Below, piece by piece: positions 1-9,504 of a DNA stretch of 64,000 bases. The notes under the pieces are model-generated. The model was not told the DNA's origin. It did no database searches and saw only the letters and a list, made by a program, of their open reading frames with translations. The stretch spans positions 1,240,001 to 1,304,000 of the forward strand of contig NW_015961959.1 in assembly GCF_000497045.1 (NCBI RefSeq). Direction: 5' to 3'. Source of the DNA: Kalmanozyma brasiliensis GHG001 (taxonomy: Eukaryota; Basidiomycota; Ustilaginomycetes; Ustilaginales). Positions within the stretch are counted from its first letter, which is position 1. The number at the start of each line of letters is the position of its first letter. The position numbers were made by a program, and so were the translations under genes.

Positions 1-370
1 ATATTACTCATACCTGATCTTGAGAGGGGGACGATGAGGTGGCTGGCTGCGTCTTTGGACATCTCGGCTGGAGCTCGCGTGAAAACCGGCTTACGGTAGC
101 CTCGCCGGACTGCCCTTCTCGCATGACCAACCAGAGACAGAAAATGATATCACGCAGGTCGGACCCTTGATCGGCAATTTTACGAGCCGGTCCCTGCCTG
201 GGTCTAACAAACTTCTCAAAACCATTGTGCCAAAGAGGGAGGGAGCGTCGTTCTCGTCACGATCTGACTCGAAAGCACATCGGGTGAAGGGTATCATTAT
301 CGTAAGGAGTCGTGAACGTAGGGCTGGTGCACATAGAAACATTCTCACTGCTCGCGAAGGTCTTTGGTGC
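1..370. other. window edge, 3' flank of PXA gene
   Basis: I see no supported gene here. The stretch lies downstream of the minus-strand PXA-domain gene and should hold its 3' untranslated region. Short open frames on both strands have no recognisable domain. Confidence 0.5.
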
Positions 371-2710
371 TCAGGCCAATGTCAGGTCCGGAGAGATTGC
401 CACCACGACGCGCTCGAACAGCAAGATGGCCAGCAGCGTGTTGGGCCCTGCAGCCTGTGGTGAGCAGAACGGCTCCAGCCAGGTCGTGAGCCGCCCAACT
501 TGGATTTGCGCTTCTTCCATGCATGCTCCCGAGCCGCCTCGGTGCAGTCCGTCATCGGCACTTCCAAGCAGCACCTTCTTCGCCAGCCACAGTGCGATCG
601 GCTCTTGACCATCACGTGCTGTGGAACAAGTGAGTCGTAAGCGAAGGCGGATCCATTCGGCTTCCTGCGTCTCCACATCGGGATCAGGCACCGACGGCGG
701 AAGATGGCCATTCGGCAGCAGGGTCCCGCGGAGTTCGCGCACCATTCGTGCAAGCTTGGCTGTATCTTTGAGCTCGGCGTTGATCCTGCGCGCTGTCATG
801 CGGTTCACCGACTCGCCTAGCCCGGTCGTTCCCAATATCGTCCGAGCGAGACCAAACAGCGTCCTCAACAGCAGGCGCGAGTCGACTTGGAGCATCGCTT
901 CCATCGCCTCGAGCCAGTTGCCGACGTAGTCTGGCGCAAGGCCTGCCTCGTCAGCCGCTCCCTGTCCGTCTGACGCTGGTCTATCCTCCATTTGGCCGTT
1001 CGGGGGCTCGGCAGGAGTGTAATTCGAGTCGGCGTTGATGGCTGACGAGTGTGCCTGGTCTTGGGCCAAGTCCTCGAGACTGAACTGGAATTTGCGCGAC
1101 GGATACCGGCCGTGCATCTTGCGCTCGACCAAGCTGCCTGTGGACCGTGACGATGGCAAAGTAGATCTGAGGCTGGGGGAACGCTTGAGGCTGCTAATGT
1201 CGTCGAGCTGAGACTGACCACGCTGATGTTGCGTCCGCCTCTTGCGAGCGCGCTGCACGTTGAACAGGTCAAAGTAGGCACGCACCAGAAAAGGAATCGC
1301 AGTCAAGACCAAAAATGTCCATGCTTGCAGAAGAAGAGCTGGCAACCGAGTCAGCAGACCTATGGCGAGCGAGACGACGCTGTCTACTGCGCTGCGTTGA
1401 CGAGTCGCGGCAGCTGACGAGCCAGGATTGTCGTTGACCGATGGCACGAACGCCAAAGAAAGATCGCTCGCCCAGCCAGCTGCGTCCAGAGCCTTGTGTA
1501 GACTCTGCACAAAGAACCAGGGCCGGAAGGACCGAGCAAGCGCTCCTCGGAGGACAGTCACGAGCACATCGCGCACAATGAACTTTTCCGTGTCCGGCGC
1601 GTATTCGTCTGCGGGCAGCAGCGACGAGAGAAGGTTGACTACGGCGATGCGAAGATATGCTGGGTCAATCTTGCCGTCGAGTGAGCCCGTTCTCGGATCG
1701 AGTCCAGGGTGAGGGGACGCAGCCATGAACTGTTGTGCCAATTGCAACGGCGAAGTGTGGGAGGTGGGCTTCGTTGTGGAGGAGAGCACCTGCTGATGTT
1801 CTGGTGGCAGCTCCTCGTAGACTTGTTGACGCCGGCGTTCATCTTGTTCGGATTGTGACGCAACGAGGGATGGTATGGACGATGACGAAGACGTTCCCAG
1901 CGGAGCCCATGCGCTCTCTGCCTTGCCCTGAGCCTGTCTGAAGTCGGAGCAATGCTGACGAAGAACCAGTGGAATGTCCCGAGAGAGCAGGTCATGCAAC
2001 CTCGGCAGCTCTGCGTCGGATCCCGAGGTGGTAGCGTGAATGCCAGCGTCGACTGCATCGGTATGGCCGGCAGTCTGACGTTCGACGATTGTGTGGATGA
2101 TCGAGGTGACGATCGAGGTGATCTGAGTGAGAAACTCGCGGTCTGGCGTCAGCTTGCTATACCAAGGAAGCACGGTCTCGCGCAAGAGATAGGCGAGTAG
2201 CAGGTAGATCTCGTGATCTAGATCAGTGTCATGCGTAATACTGGGTGCTTCCGTCGCTGCTGGCAGATCTTGGAAGAGGATGCGACGATAGAAGGCACGC
2301 TCCGCAAGCTTGTCGGATATCGATGTTCTCTTCGAGGATATGGCTCCTTCACGAGCGCTCTGAGCAGCCAATGAGCTGTTCTGTGATCCGTGACTCGAGC
2401 GTCGGTCTGTGTTGTCGCTGAGCGGTCTGGAGTTTACCGTGGTCGCCACGCCGCTCAGAGGGTCGGCCGAGTCGATGCGAAAAGGAGCAGGCGATCTGGG
2501 ACGCGGCGAGAGTGTAGCATGAGCTTGTTGGGTGCTGACCGAGGCGTGAGAAGCGGTGATGGATGCGCCGACATCTCGAAAGGGGCCCGATGCTGACGCA
2601 AAGGGAAAAGATCCGTCCTTGCGGGCAGCGAACGCAGCCACTGCCGAAGGTGCAGGAGAAGACAGAGGAGAAGGCGACACCGCGCCTCGTCGCATGGCGT
2701 CCCGAGCCAT
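371..2710 (-). CDS. PXA-domain membrane protein
   Basis: Single-exon gene of 779 residues. The middle resembles a PXA (PX-associated) domain, as found N-terminally in some sorting nexins and in fungal proteins of endosomal or ER membranes. It opens with an AERAFYRRILF-like start and continues through a block containing LLAYLLRETVLPWYSKLT to roughly residue 430. A strongly hydrophobic stretch follows (SLAIGLLTRLPALLLQAWTF and onward), likely a membrane hairpin. The N-terminal 140 residues are Ser/Pro/Ala-rich and probably disordered. No PX or RGS domain is visible, so this is not a full sorting nexin. I chose the ATG at 2710 because it has G at -3 and G at +4; the frame stays open upstream and an earlier start is possible. 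Exact function is unknown; a membrane-trafficking role is inferred from the domain. Confidence 0.75.
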   Translation of the reverse strand: MARDAMRRGAVSPSPLSSPAPSAVAAFAARKDGSFPFASASGPFRDVGASITASHASVSTQQAHATLSPRPRSPAPFRIDSADPLSGVATTVNSRPLSDNTDRRSSHGSQNSSLAAQSAREGAISSKRTSISDKLAERAFYRRILFQDLPAATEAPSITHDTDLDHEIYLLLAYLLRETVLPWYSKLTPDREFLTQITSIVTSIIHTIVERQTAGHTDAVDAGIHATTSGSDAELPRLHDLLSRDIPLVLRQHCSDFRQAQGKAESAWAPLGTSSSSSIPSLVASQSEQDERRRQQVYEELPPEHQQVLSSTTKPTSHTSPLQLAQQFMAASPHPGLDPRTGSLDGKIDPAYLRIAVVNLLSSLLPADEYAPDTEKFIVRDVLVTVLRGALARSFRPWFFVQSLHKALDAAGWASDLSLAFVPSVNDNPGSSAAATRQRSAVDSVVSLAIGLLTRLPALLLQAWTFLVLTAIPFLVRAYFDLFNVQRARKRRTQHQRGQSQLDDISSLKRSPSLRSTLPSSRSTGSLVERKMHGRYPSRKFQFSLEDLAQDQAHSSAINADSNYTPAEPPNGQMEDRPASDGQGAADEAGLAPDYVGNWLEAMEAMLQVDSRLLLRTLFGLARTILGTTGLGESVNRMTARRINAELKDTAKLARMVRELRGTLLPNGHLPPSVPDPDVETQEAEWIRLRLRLTCSTARDGQEPIALWLAKKVLLGSADDGLHRGGSGACMEEAQIQVGRLTTWLEPFCSPQAAGPNTLLAILLFERVVVAISPDLTLA

Positions 2711-4181
2711 CGCTGAGATGACAAAATCTTGGCGTGCTGCTATATACTTGGTGACAGCATTTTCGTTCGTAGGTCGATGGGAGAGCAAGAGAGATGGAAG
2801 TCGTGGAGAACAACAACTCCACCGAGATGATCTGTGCTTGAGCAGCGTGTTGCAGACACGCGTCAGGACCCCTTCGCTCAGCAGGCTTGCATTTTCAGGG
2901 GTCCAGCACGAAATTTCAATTTTCAAGGAAAAAATAAAACAAAAGCCACGCCGAAACTGTGGTCACGAAAATCCAGCTAAAGCCAGTTGCTCAGCCTCCG
3001 AATGCTTCCTCTCACCGCCCACTTCGTCTGCCTCGCCCACCCCTGGACCTCATCTCTTCATTCATGTGAGCACGCTCGCGCGAGTAGCCTCCGAAGATAT
3101 TACCGCCGGGACGAGCGCAGTCGGCAAGAAGCATGAGTTCGAAGGCAATGTGGACCGCACGTACAGCAGGAGACAGCCCCAGCAACGAACCATTGATCTC
3201 ATCTTCCCTCGGCGCCGGAGGCGTTCAATCGTTCACGACCGCAGTCCACCACAATGAGCTCTGTCATCCGTCTGAGTTGCTCTTGACCCACTTCTATGAG
3301 CATGCAGGGCAACATAGCTCGCCTGCAACTCTTCGTCTCGAAAGCTCGATCTCAATGCTGCAAGAGACTTATAGCGTCGACGCTAGAAGTGAGCTTTGGG
3401 CATTGCCGTCGCTTCAAGCTTTCCAACACAACAGCGGCCCGGTCTTTGTCCAAGATACCGATAGAAAATCGCTCTGGCGAATGTCCCCGCCTCCCCGCGA
3501 CTCTTGCCCGAGCCTGAGCTTTAGAGGACCGTTCATCGCCATGCATCATCCCTCACAGAGCCCCTCATCACATGAACTGGTACGTGTTTGCCTCCTTTCG
3601 CCTTCAGTACCTTCCGCGACGCAGACATGGATCAGTGTATCGAGCTGCACCGGCGGTGGTAGACAAGCCGGTAATCGAGACTTTTGGTCAACGACAGCGA
3701 GCTGGCGGGCACTTGAGTGATCTTCTTGTCAAAGACCAACTTTTTGACGCGCCTCCGGGCTTCGATCGGCGATGACAGGCTGAATCTGGTCCGTCTTGGA
3801 GTCAAGGAACTACTCGATCTGGTCTGACTGCAAAGACAGAGCGTGCCTCGCGCTGACCCTGGTCCATGCTGATTCCCTTCTTGACATTACTGAGCTCGCC
3901 TTTCGGTATCGTGTGCAAAATCTCGCAAAAGAGCTTTCTTTACTTTGTTCGTGTGTCTGCTGCAAGAACGTCGGTCCTGAGGCGTCGCACGACGAGATAA
4001 GCCAAGCGAGGTTCAGCATGCAGCAAAGCATCATCACGCTTTGATGCAAAGACGCCAAGACATCGAAGATGCAGATTGTGACGACAAACAACGGTCCTCG
4101 GACCGGAAGACCATCTCTTTCCGTTAGATCATGCTACTCAATCGAAGTGGCTCGAAAGCAGGTCAAGCCATAGCCAAGAAC

Positions 4182-4210
4182 AGGTCCGCAACAGGTCCGC
4201 AACAGGACCG
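4182..4210. repeat. short tandem repeat, 11-nt unit
   Basis: The unit CAGGTCCGCAA occurs twice in a row and is followed by a partial, altered third copy (CAGGACCG). It lies in the gene-free stretch upstream of the MFS transporter. No function is evident. Confidence 0.6.
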
Positions 4211-5706
4211 TTCGGCCGGATCGGCTGCACGTCTGTCGTGCATGCACGAAGGAGGGACATCACTGGTGTGATCGACGTCCGAGATTTCCATGTGTTGTCT
4301 GTGCTTACGAAGTGGACGTTGTCGAATGGATCGGACAGGCGAATCTCCATGTCCGGGTCGCGGAGATAGGCTTCGAGTGCTGCACAGTTCTGCTGAGTGC
4401 ATGCCCTCGTGCCTGAAGCCAAGGAGGCGTGGCCAAGGCTCGAGCGCATGTGAATATTCAACCGGTTAAGTTGCAAGCGGAGCGGCAAATTCTTTGTACC
4501 GACATCCCGACCGGCCAACTCTGTTCTGTGGACGCCGAGCAACGGCCACACTGTGCTTCTGCCCGAGTGGACAGCGTGGACCCTGGTCACAAAGCCGCCC
4601 CACGGCACCTCTACAAATTCGCCGTCTCCGCTCCATTGTTCCTCCTTTGGCGGCACAAGCGCAGTGTCGAGACAAATTTGACATCTGTCGCGCGAAAATC
4701 TCGCCACGTGAACAGGCCTCCAGCCGCCATCGTGACCACACTGCTGCCGCTCACCCTCCTGCACGCTTGGTTTTACCGTGCCTGGCCGATGGTCCTAATC
4801 CCGAACCTCTGCATGGTCCCAATCACAGAGCGACTTCCTGGGGCCCCAATCATCTGTCGTTCATCCCCGTCTGGAGCATCCCCCACGAACTTGCCTTGAC
4901 CGATCCAGTAGTTCCGACAATTCCTTGGCCTCTATCCCCACACCCACCTCCTCTCCCCCCCGCATGCGCGGAAACATCCGTTTGGACGCAAGCCTTGCCC
5001 GACCGGTCATTCTCGCTTAGCCTGAAGCCACCTCTGCCACCGCACGCGCACACATGCAACTTCGTACCGATCTTCCGGTCCCCCTTCCGCGTTTGTGGCT
5101 TTCTTTGCTGTCGACATGGACACAAATCGCAGGTTCCAGACTCAGATGCACCGCTCCGGACCGTGTCGTGCCGTTCCTCCTGCCAGTTCATGCGGAGCAT
5201 GTCCGGATTACTTCCAAGCGAGCTGTGCTGTCCGTGTGGATCTCGCCGGCCAAACTACCTTCCCCGCTTGGGAGAAATTAGTCCCGTCCGTTGTCAATCT
5301 CGAAACATGGCACCTCATGGCCTTGCAGCGCGCAGTTTCTTTCAACAGTGAAGACATGTGCGACGTGGGAACATTGTCGGGCAGCGGAAACCAGTGCAGC
5401 GGCTGAGCTCCGGTATGCAGTGGGAGGTCGAAATCTTGAGCAGCACCGTCACTTTTTCCTTTGGGTCAGGGTTCGGGAAGCTAAGATTAAAAATTTCATG
5501 TTCCTTGCAGGAGCATTTGTTCGGGCACAGCAGCACAGTGTGAGAGCTTGAGTCGATGCAAAATCGTAGCATGAAACATGCGAGCTTCTCCACGGGGTCT
5601 CCATGCTATCGCTCGGCAGCTGAGACTGTCGCTGTATCGCCTGCCTGCCCTTCGTAAGGGTCCGCTTCATCACGACGAACTTTCGACCTCGACTTGGTCC
5701 CACAGG

Positions 5707-5712
5707 TATATA
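5707..5712 (+). promoter_or_regulatory. TATA box of MFS transporter gene
   Basis: TATATA within GGTATATAGA lies 104 bases upstream of the ATG at 5811, followed by a pyrimidine-rich leader. Position and sequence fit a fungal core promoter. Confidence 0.6.
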
Positions 5713-5810
5713 GACCCTCAACCTGCTGGTCACGTTCCCCGCATTCTCTTCTCACCTCGTCCCCACATCCTCTCCTCCTCCTTCCCTCCTCTGTTCGCAC
5801 TTCGTCCATC

Positions 5811-7606
5811 ATGGCTGAGAAGACCCAGACTCCCGATCTCGAGGGAGCCCACAAGCTCGGCATGGTCGAGTCGATCACCACTGATGCCTCGATCCTCGAG
5901 AAGGAGAGCGTTCTGAACGGCAAGAACCCTGCCTCGCAGATTCCCGTGCTGCCCAGCACTATCGTTGAAGAGGCTGACGAGGAGGTGCTCAAGTACACCG
6001 ATGCCTCGGTCACCATCACGCCCGAGGAGAACAAGCGACTGCTCCGCCTCGTCGACAGGAAGGTCCTGCTCGTCATGCTCGGTACCTACTTCTGCCAGTC
6101 GCTCGACAAGCAGATTCTCTCGTTCGCCGCCATCATGGGCATTCGCACCGACCTCCACCTCAAAGGCCAGGAGTACTCTTGGCTTTTCACCTGTCTTTAC
6201 CTCGCTATCCTCGTCACTGAAGGTCCCCAGAACTACCTCGTCCAGCGTCTCCCTATCAACCGATGGCTCGGTTTCTGTGTCTTCGCATGGGGTCTCTCGT
6301 GCTGCTTTGTCGCCATCACCAAGAACTTCACCGGTATCCTAATCCTCCGAATCATGCTCGGCGTCTTCGAGTGTGTCTGCCAGCCCGCTTTCATCGCTCT
6401 ATCGGCCATTTGGTACAAGAAGGAGGAGCAGGCTCGCACTGTCACTCTTTGGTACTGTAAGTTTCGAATCCCCGCACTTGATTTCCCCCACGCAGCGATG
6501 CGATTAATTTTTGCTCCCACCAAGCACGCGATATTTTCGCCCCCCCGACCATATTCGCTGACATCCTTTTCCTCTTCGCTCATCGTTTCACTCTTCCTTC
6601 TGCTCCTTCTGAATCCCAAACCCCTTTAGGTATGAACGGCGTGCAAGCTGGCGTGGGCGGCTTGCTTGGTTTTGCATTCTATCACATCCAGGGCGCCGCG
6701 CTCTCTTCGTGGAGGATCATGTTCCTCGTCCTCGGATTGCTCACCATTATCTGGGGAATCACCATCGTCTGGTACCTTCCCGCCTCGCCCATGAAGGCTC
6801 GCGGCATCTCGGACGAGGACCGCGTAAAGCTGGTCGAGCGCGTTCGTGAGAACCAGACCGGTGTCCAGAACCGAAAGTTCAAGAAGGAGCACCTCTACGA
6901 GGCGCTCAAGGACCCCCAGGCTTGGTGCCTTTTCCTGATCAACTTGCTCAACACCATCCCCACCGGTGGTCTCGGCTCGTACGGCAACATCATCATCAAG
7001 ACCAACCTCGGCTTCTCGGTTCTCCAGACCAACCTGCTCGGCCTCGCCCAGGGCGGTTTCCAGATCACCGTCCTACTCCTCGCTGCTTACATCGCCAAGA
7101 AGTGGAACCAGACTATCCTTACCGCCGTCTGCTTCACTATCCCCAACATCATCTCAGCCGTCATTTTCCTTACTGTTCCCAACAACAAAGACCACGCCGG
7201 TGGTCTTCTCTTCGCTTTCTACATGACCATTTGCTTGCAGGCCCAGGCCACGCTCTCCTTCTCCCTGCTTTCCAGGAACGTCGGTGGACAGACAAAACGT
7301 GGTGTCGTCACTGCTATGACCTTCATTGGCTGGGCTGCTGGTAATTCGGCCGGTCCTCAGCTCTTCCAAGCAAAGGATGCGCCTATTTATCGAAACGCCT
7401 TCATTGGTCAGCTTGGATGCTATGCCGCCTCGATCCTTGTGCTTATCGGCCTGCGTATCCACTACATGCGTCAGAACGCCCAGAAGAAGCGTGCCAACAA
7501 CATCCTCAAGGGCCGCGCTGAGGACGCCGAGGACGAGATCGACCTTTCCCAGGCTTTCCTCGACTTGACCGACAGGCAGAACATCAACTTCCGATACCAG
7601 TACTAA
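5811..7606 (+). CDS. MFS transporter, Dal5/Tna1-like (ACS family)
   Basis: Two exons, 5811-6456 and 6630-7606, give 540 residues. The 173-nt intron has donor GTAAGT and acceptor TTTAG; splicing restores a Cys codon and the conserved stretch LWYCMNGVQAGVGG. The protein has about 12 membrane segments and the features of the anion:cation symporter branch that holds yeast Dal5 (allantoate) and Tna1 (nicotinate). These include ARTVTLWY before the central loop, ALSSWRIMFLVLGLLTI, and a long central loop with VRENQTGVQNRKFKKEHLYE. The cytosolic N-terminus is acidic and about 85 residues long. Substrate cannot be read from sequence; small organic anions such as vitamins, ureides or carboxylates are typical of the family. 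Start: first in-frame ATG after a TATA box and CT-rich leader. Confidence 0.93.
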
Positions 7607-9504
7607 GCGTCTCAGCGCTCGTTCCTGTCTGTCTTGCTCCCTGTCGTCTACACTGTAACCTTTCTTATGATCAAAATGTCACGCTATGCACCGCATTCTC
7701 TCGCTACTGTCCGCGCTTAAGCTGTCAGCATCAGCGTCGCCGATCCTTCCCCAGGCATCGAGTGATTATCTTGAACACCGCCAAGCAGAATTAATGAGGT
7801 GGGCTGACCGCTTTGCAGGCTGTCAGACTCCGCCTTGGAAATGAAGCTCATTTCAGATTTGCACGGGGCCGTGAGATTGCGTTCAGCATCAGAGAGAGGG
7901 CTTAGGTCGGCAAGGCGCTGTGTGCCAGTCGATGTAGGCGTGAGAGCAAGAAATTGTTGGAGCGACCAAGCCCTGCGTTGCACGCAGCGCCTGGCCTCTC
8001 CAACAATTTCTCGCTCTCACGCCCTTACCAACGAGCACACCGCGCGCTCTCGCTCCAAGAGCTTCTGGCTGTCCCCGCAGGCAGTGCTCGCTCCTCGCGG
8101 GTTGTTCCCAGCGCTGAAGGTTTGACACAATGGCGCGCAGTGCTTCCTTTAATCAGCCAGCTCTCTCAACACAAACGCACGACAGAGCATCGCTGTGACT
8201 TCGAAGCCACAGCAGACAGCTCATGCGGTATCTCTGAACGCGGACTATAGCGAAGCTGAGAGTCTGGGGAGGGGCCTTCACCCGCAAACAGAAACAGGGC
8301 ACGGGATGCACTTCGAACAAAGCTGGCGCCCGTAGCACGACATGCATCTGGACAAGGCGGACAGCCGCTCTTGAGGACGCGCGACGAGTCAGACAAAAGG
8401 CAGACGGTTGCTTTGAAACTCCAGGACTCTTTCTCTGAAGACAAAGCGGCACACGCGAATTTCCTTCTACGGCTAATGCGGATACCATCGACGTGGGCAA
8501 CGAGGAAACGCTAAGCTGGCACTTCGACTCAAGCAAGCGGATGATCTTCTTTCCCTACAGTGGCGGGGGCGGGCGGAGCTTGAATCTCTATCAACCAACA
8601 GGATTGCGGGCAAAAAGACGCGGGTCGGATTTAGGACACTTTACATCGTTGACCGGCGAATTCAGAGGCCTCCCTCCGACCTGACCGAGCCGAGTCCCTG
8701 GTCGTGCAGTGTGCTCCAACGCCTCTTTTCTTGGCTGGTCGGCTTTGCTTCCTCTTTGCCGCCTATTCCGGCCAGCTGATCTCCCTTCCCGCCCACTGCT
8801 ATCCTTCGGCCTCGCTTCTCTCCACCGCTTTTGCCTCCAGTGCTCTCCTCCAATGCTATCTGTTTGTTGCATGACCCTCTGCATCGCAACGCATCCGTAG
8901 CGGTCCGGTAAGCCGCAACGCTGTCTCGCCTGTTCGGATAGGAGGCGCGGCGGTCCGGTCGATCCGTCAACGGCGGCTGCCCCACCCACAAATTTACTGA
9001 GATGGCGGAGTATTGATTTTTTTTGGTTCCTGGTGGGGTCGAGGCTGGACCCTGAGACGATTTCTTCCAGGCGGGGCTCGCACAGACACGCGAGTGCTCT
9101 GAGCGCTGTCCACGTTCAAGCTCGCTTGTGCCAATTCAGCTGTTCATTCGCGTGCGCAAGACAATAGTGAAACCTCGAGAAGCTGAGAAGCAACTGCATC
9201 GAGTGGACCGAAGCTGAGGGCAAGCGATGCGAGCCGAAAGTCATGTGGGGAAAGGGTGGGGAACGCAGGATGCTTGATGAGTGCGGAGGAGGAAGTGACG
9301 ATCTCGGTCTCTTGTTCGGCGTGGCATGCATGCAAGCACAATCAGAAGAAGCGTTCCTCATCGAGTCGCTCGCATCCGCTAGTCAGATGCGTGACCATCC
9401 TCTTAAAGCATATTGTGCATGCTCCATCGTCTTGTTCTCTAACCGCATCCTCCCTTCCTTCCCCATTCCTGTCTTCACTCCATCTCGACAGCCACTAATC
9501 CAAG
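7607..9504. other. 1.9-kb spacer with inverted repeat
   Basis: No supported gene lies between the MFS transporter and the GH31 gene, both on the plus strand. The stretch contains the inverted repeat centred at 7980 and a T8 run at about 9017. The final 150 bases before 9505 are CT-rich and should be the GH31 promoter and leader. Confidence 0.55.
7937..8023. repeat. 42-bp near-perfect inverted repeat with 3-nt loop
   Basis: The left arm 7937-7978 and the reverse complement of the right arm 7982-8023 agree at 37 of 42 positions. The three bases 7979-7981 separate them. Weaker complementarity continues outwards for roughly 25 more bases on each side (about 17 of 26 matches) and then fades. A transcript would fold into a long hairpin; as DNA this is a near-palindrome able to form a cruciform. 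It could be a fold-back or MITE remnant, a small-RNA precursor, or an unstable palindrome. I see no clear target-site duplication. Confidence 0.8.

Larger units (their letters stand above)
2711..5810. other. 3.1-kb spacer without a supported gene
   Basis: It separates the divergent PXA-domain gene and MFS transporter, so both promoters lie inside. Several open frames of 100-200 codons exist on both strands, but none shows a known domain and most lack a good ATG. The longest ATG-started one runs from 3133 to 3720 (+). A short tandem repeat sits at about 4182-4210. The last kilobase is pyrimidine-rich, as expected of a promoter and 5' leader. Confidence 0.5.

Noticed and set aside
3133..3720. 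195-codon ATG frame, with a possible GTACGT donor at 3580 and CAG acceptor at 3607
   Set aside because: The implied intron is only 28 nt with no branch motif, and no domain is recognisable on either side. Not enough to call a gene.
4138..4764. 208-codon minus-strand frame
   Set aside because: It does not start with ATG and shows no recognisable domain.
8888..9024. tRNA-like A-box and B-box resemblance followed by a T8 run
   Set aside because: The anticodon and T arms do not pair and the acceptor ends do not match, so it is not a tRNA.
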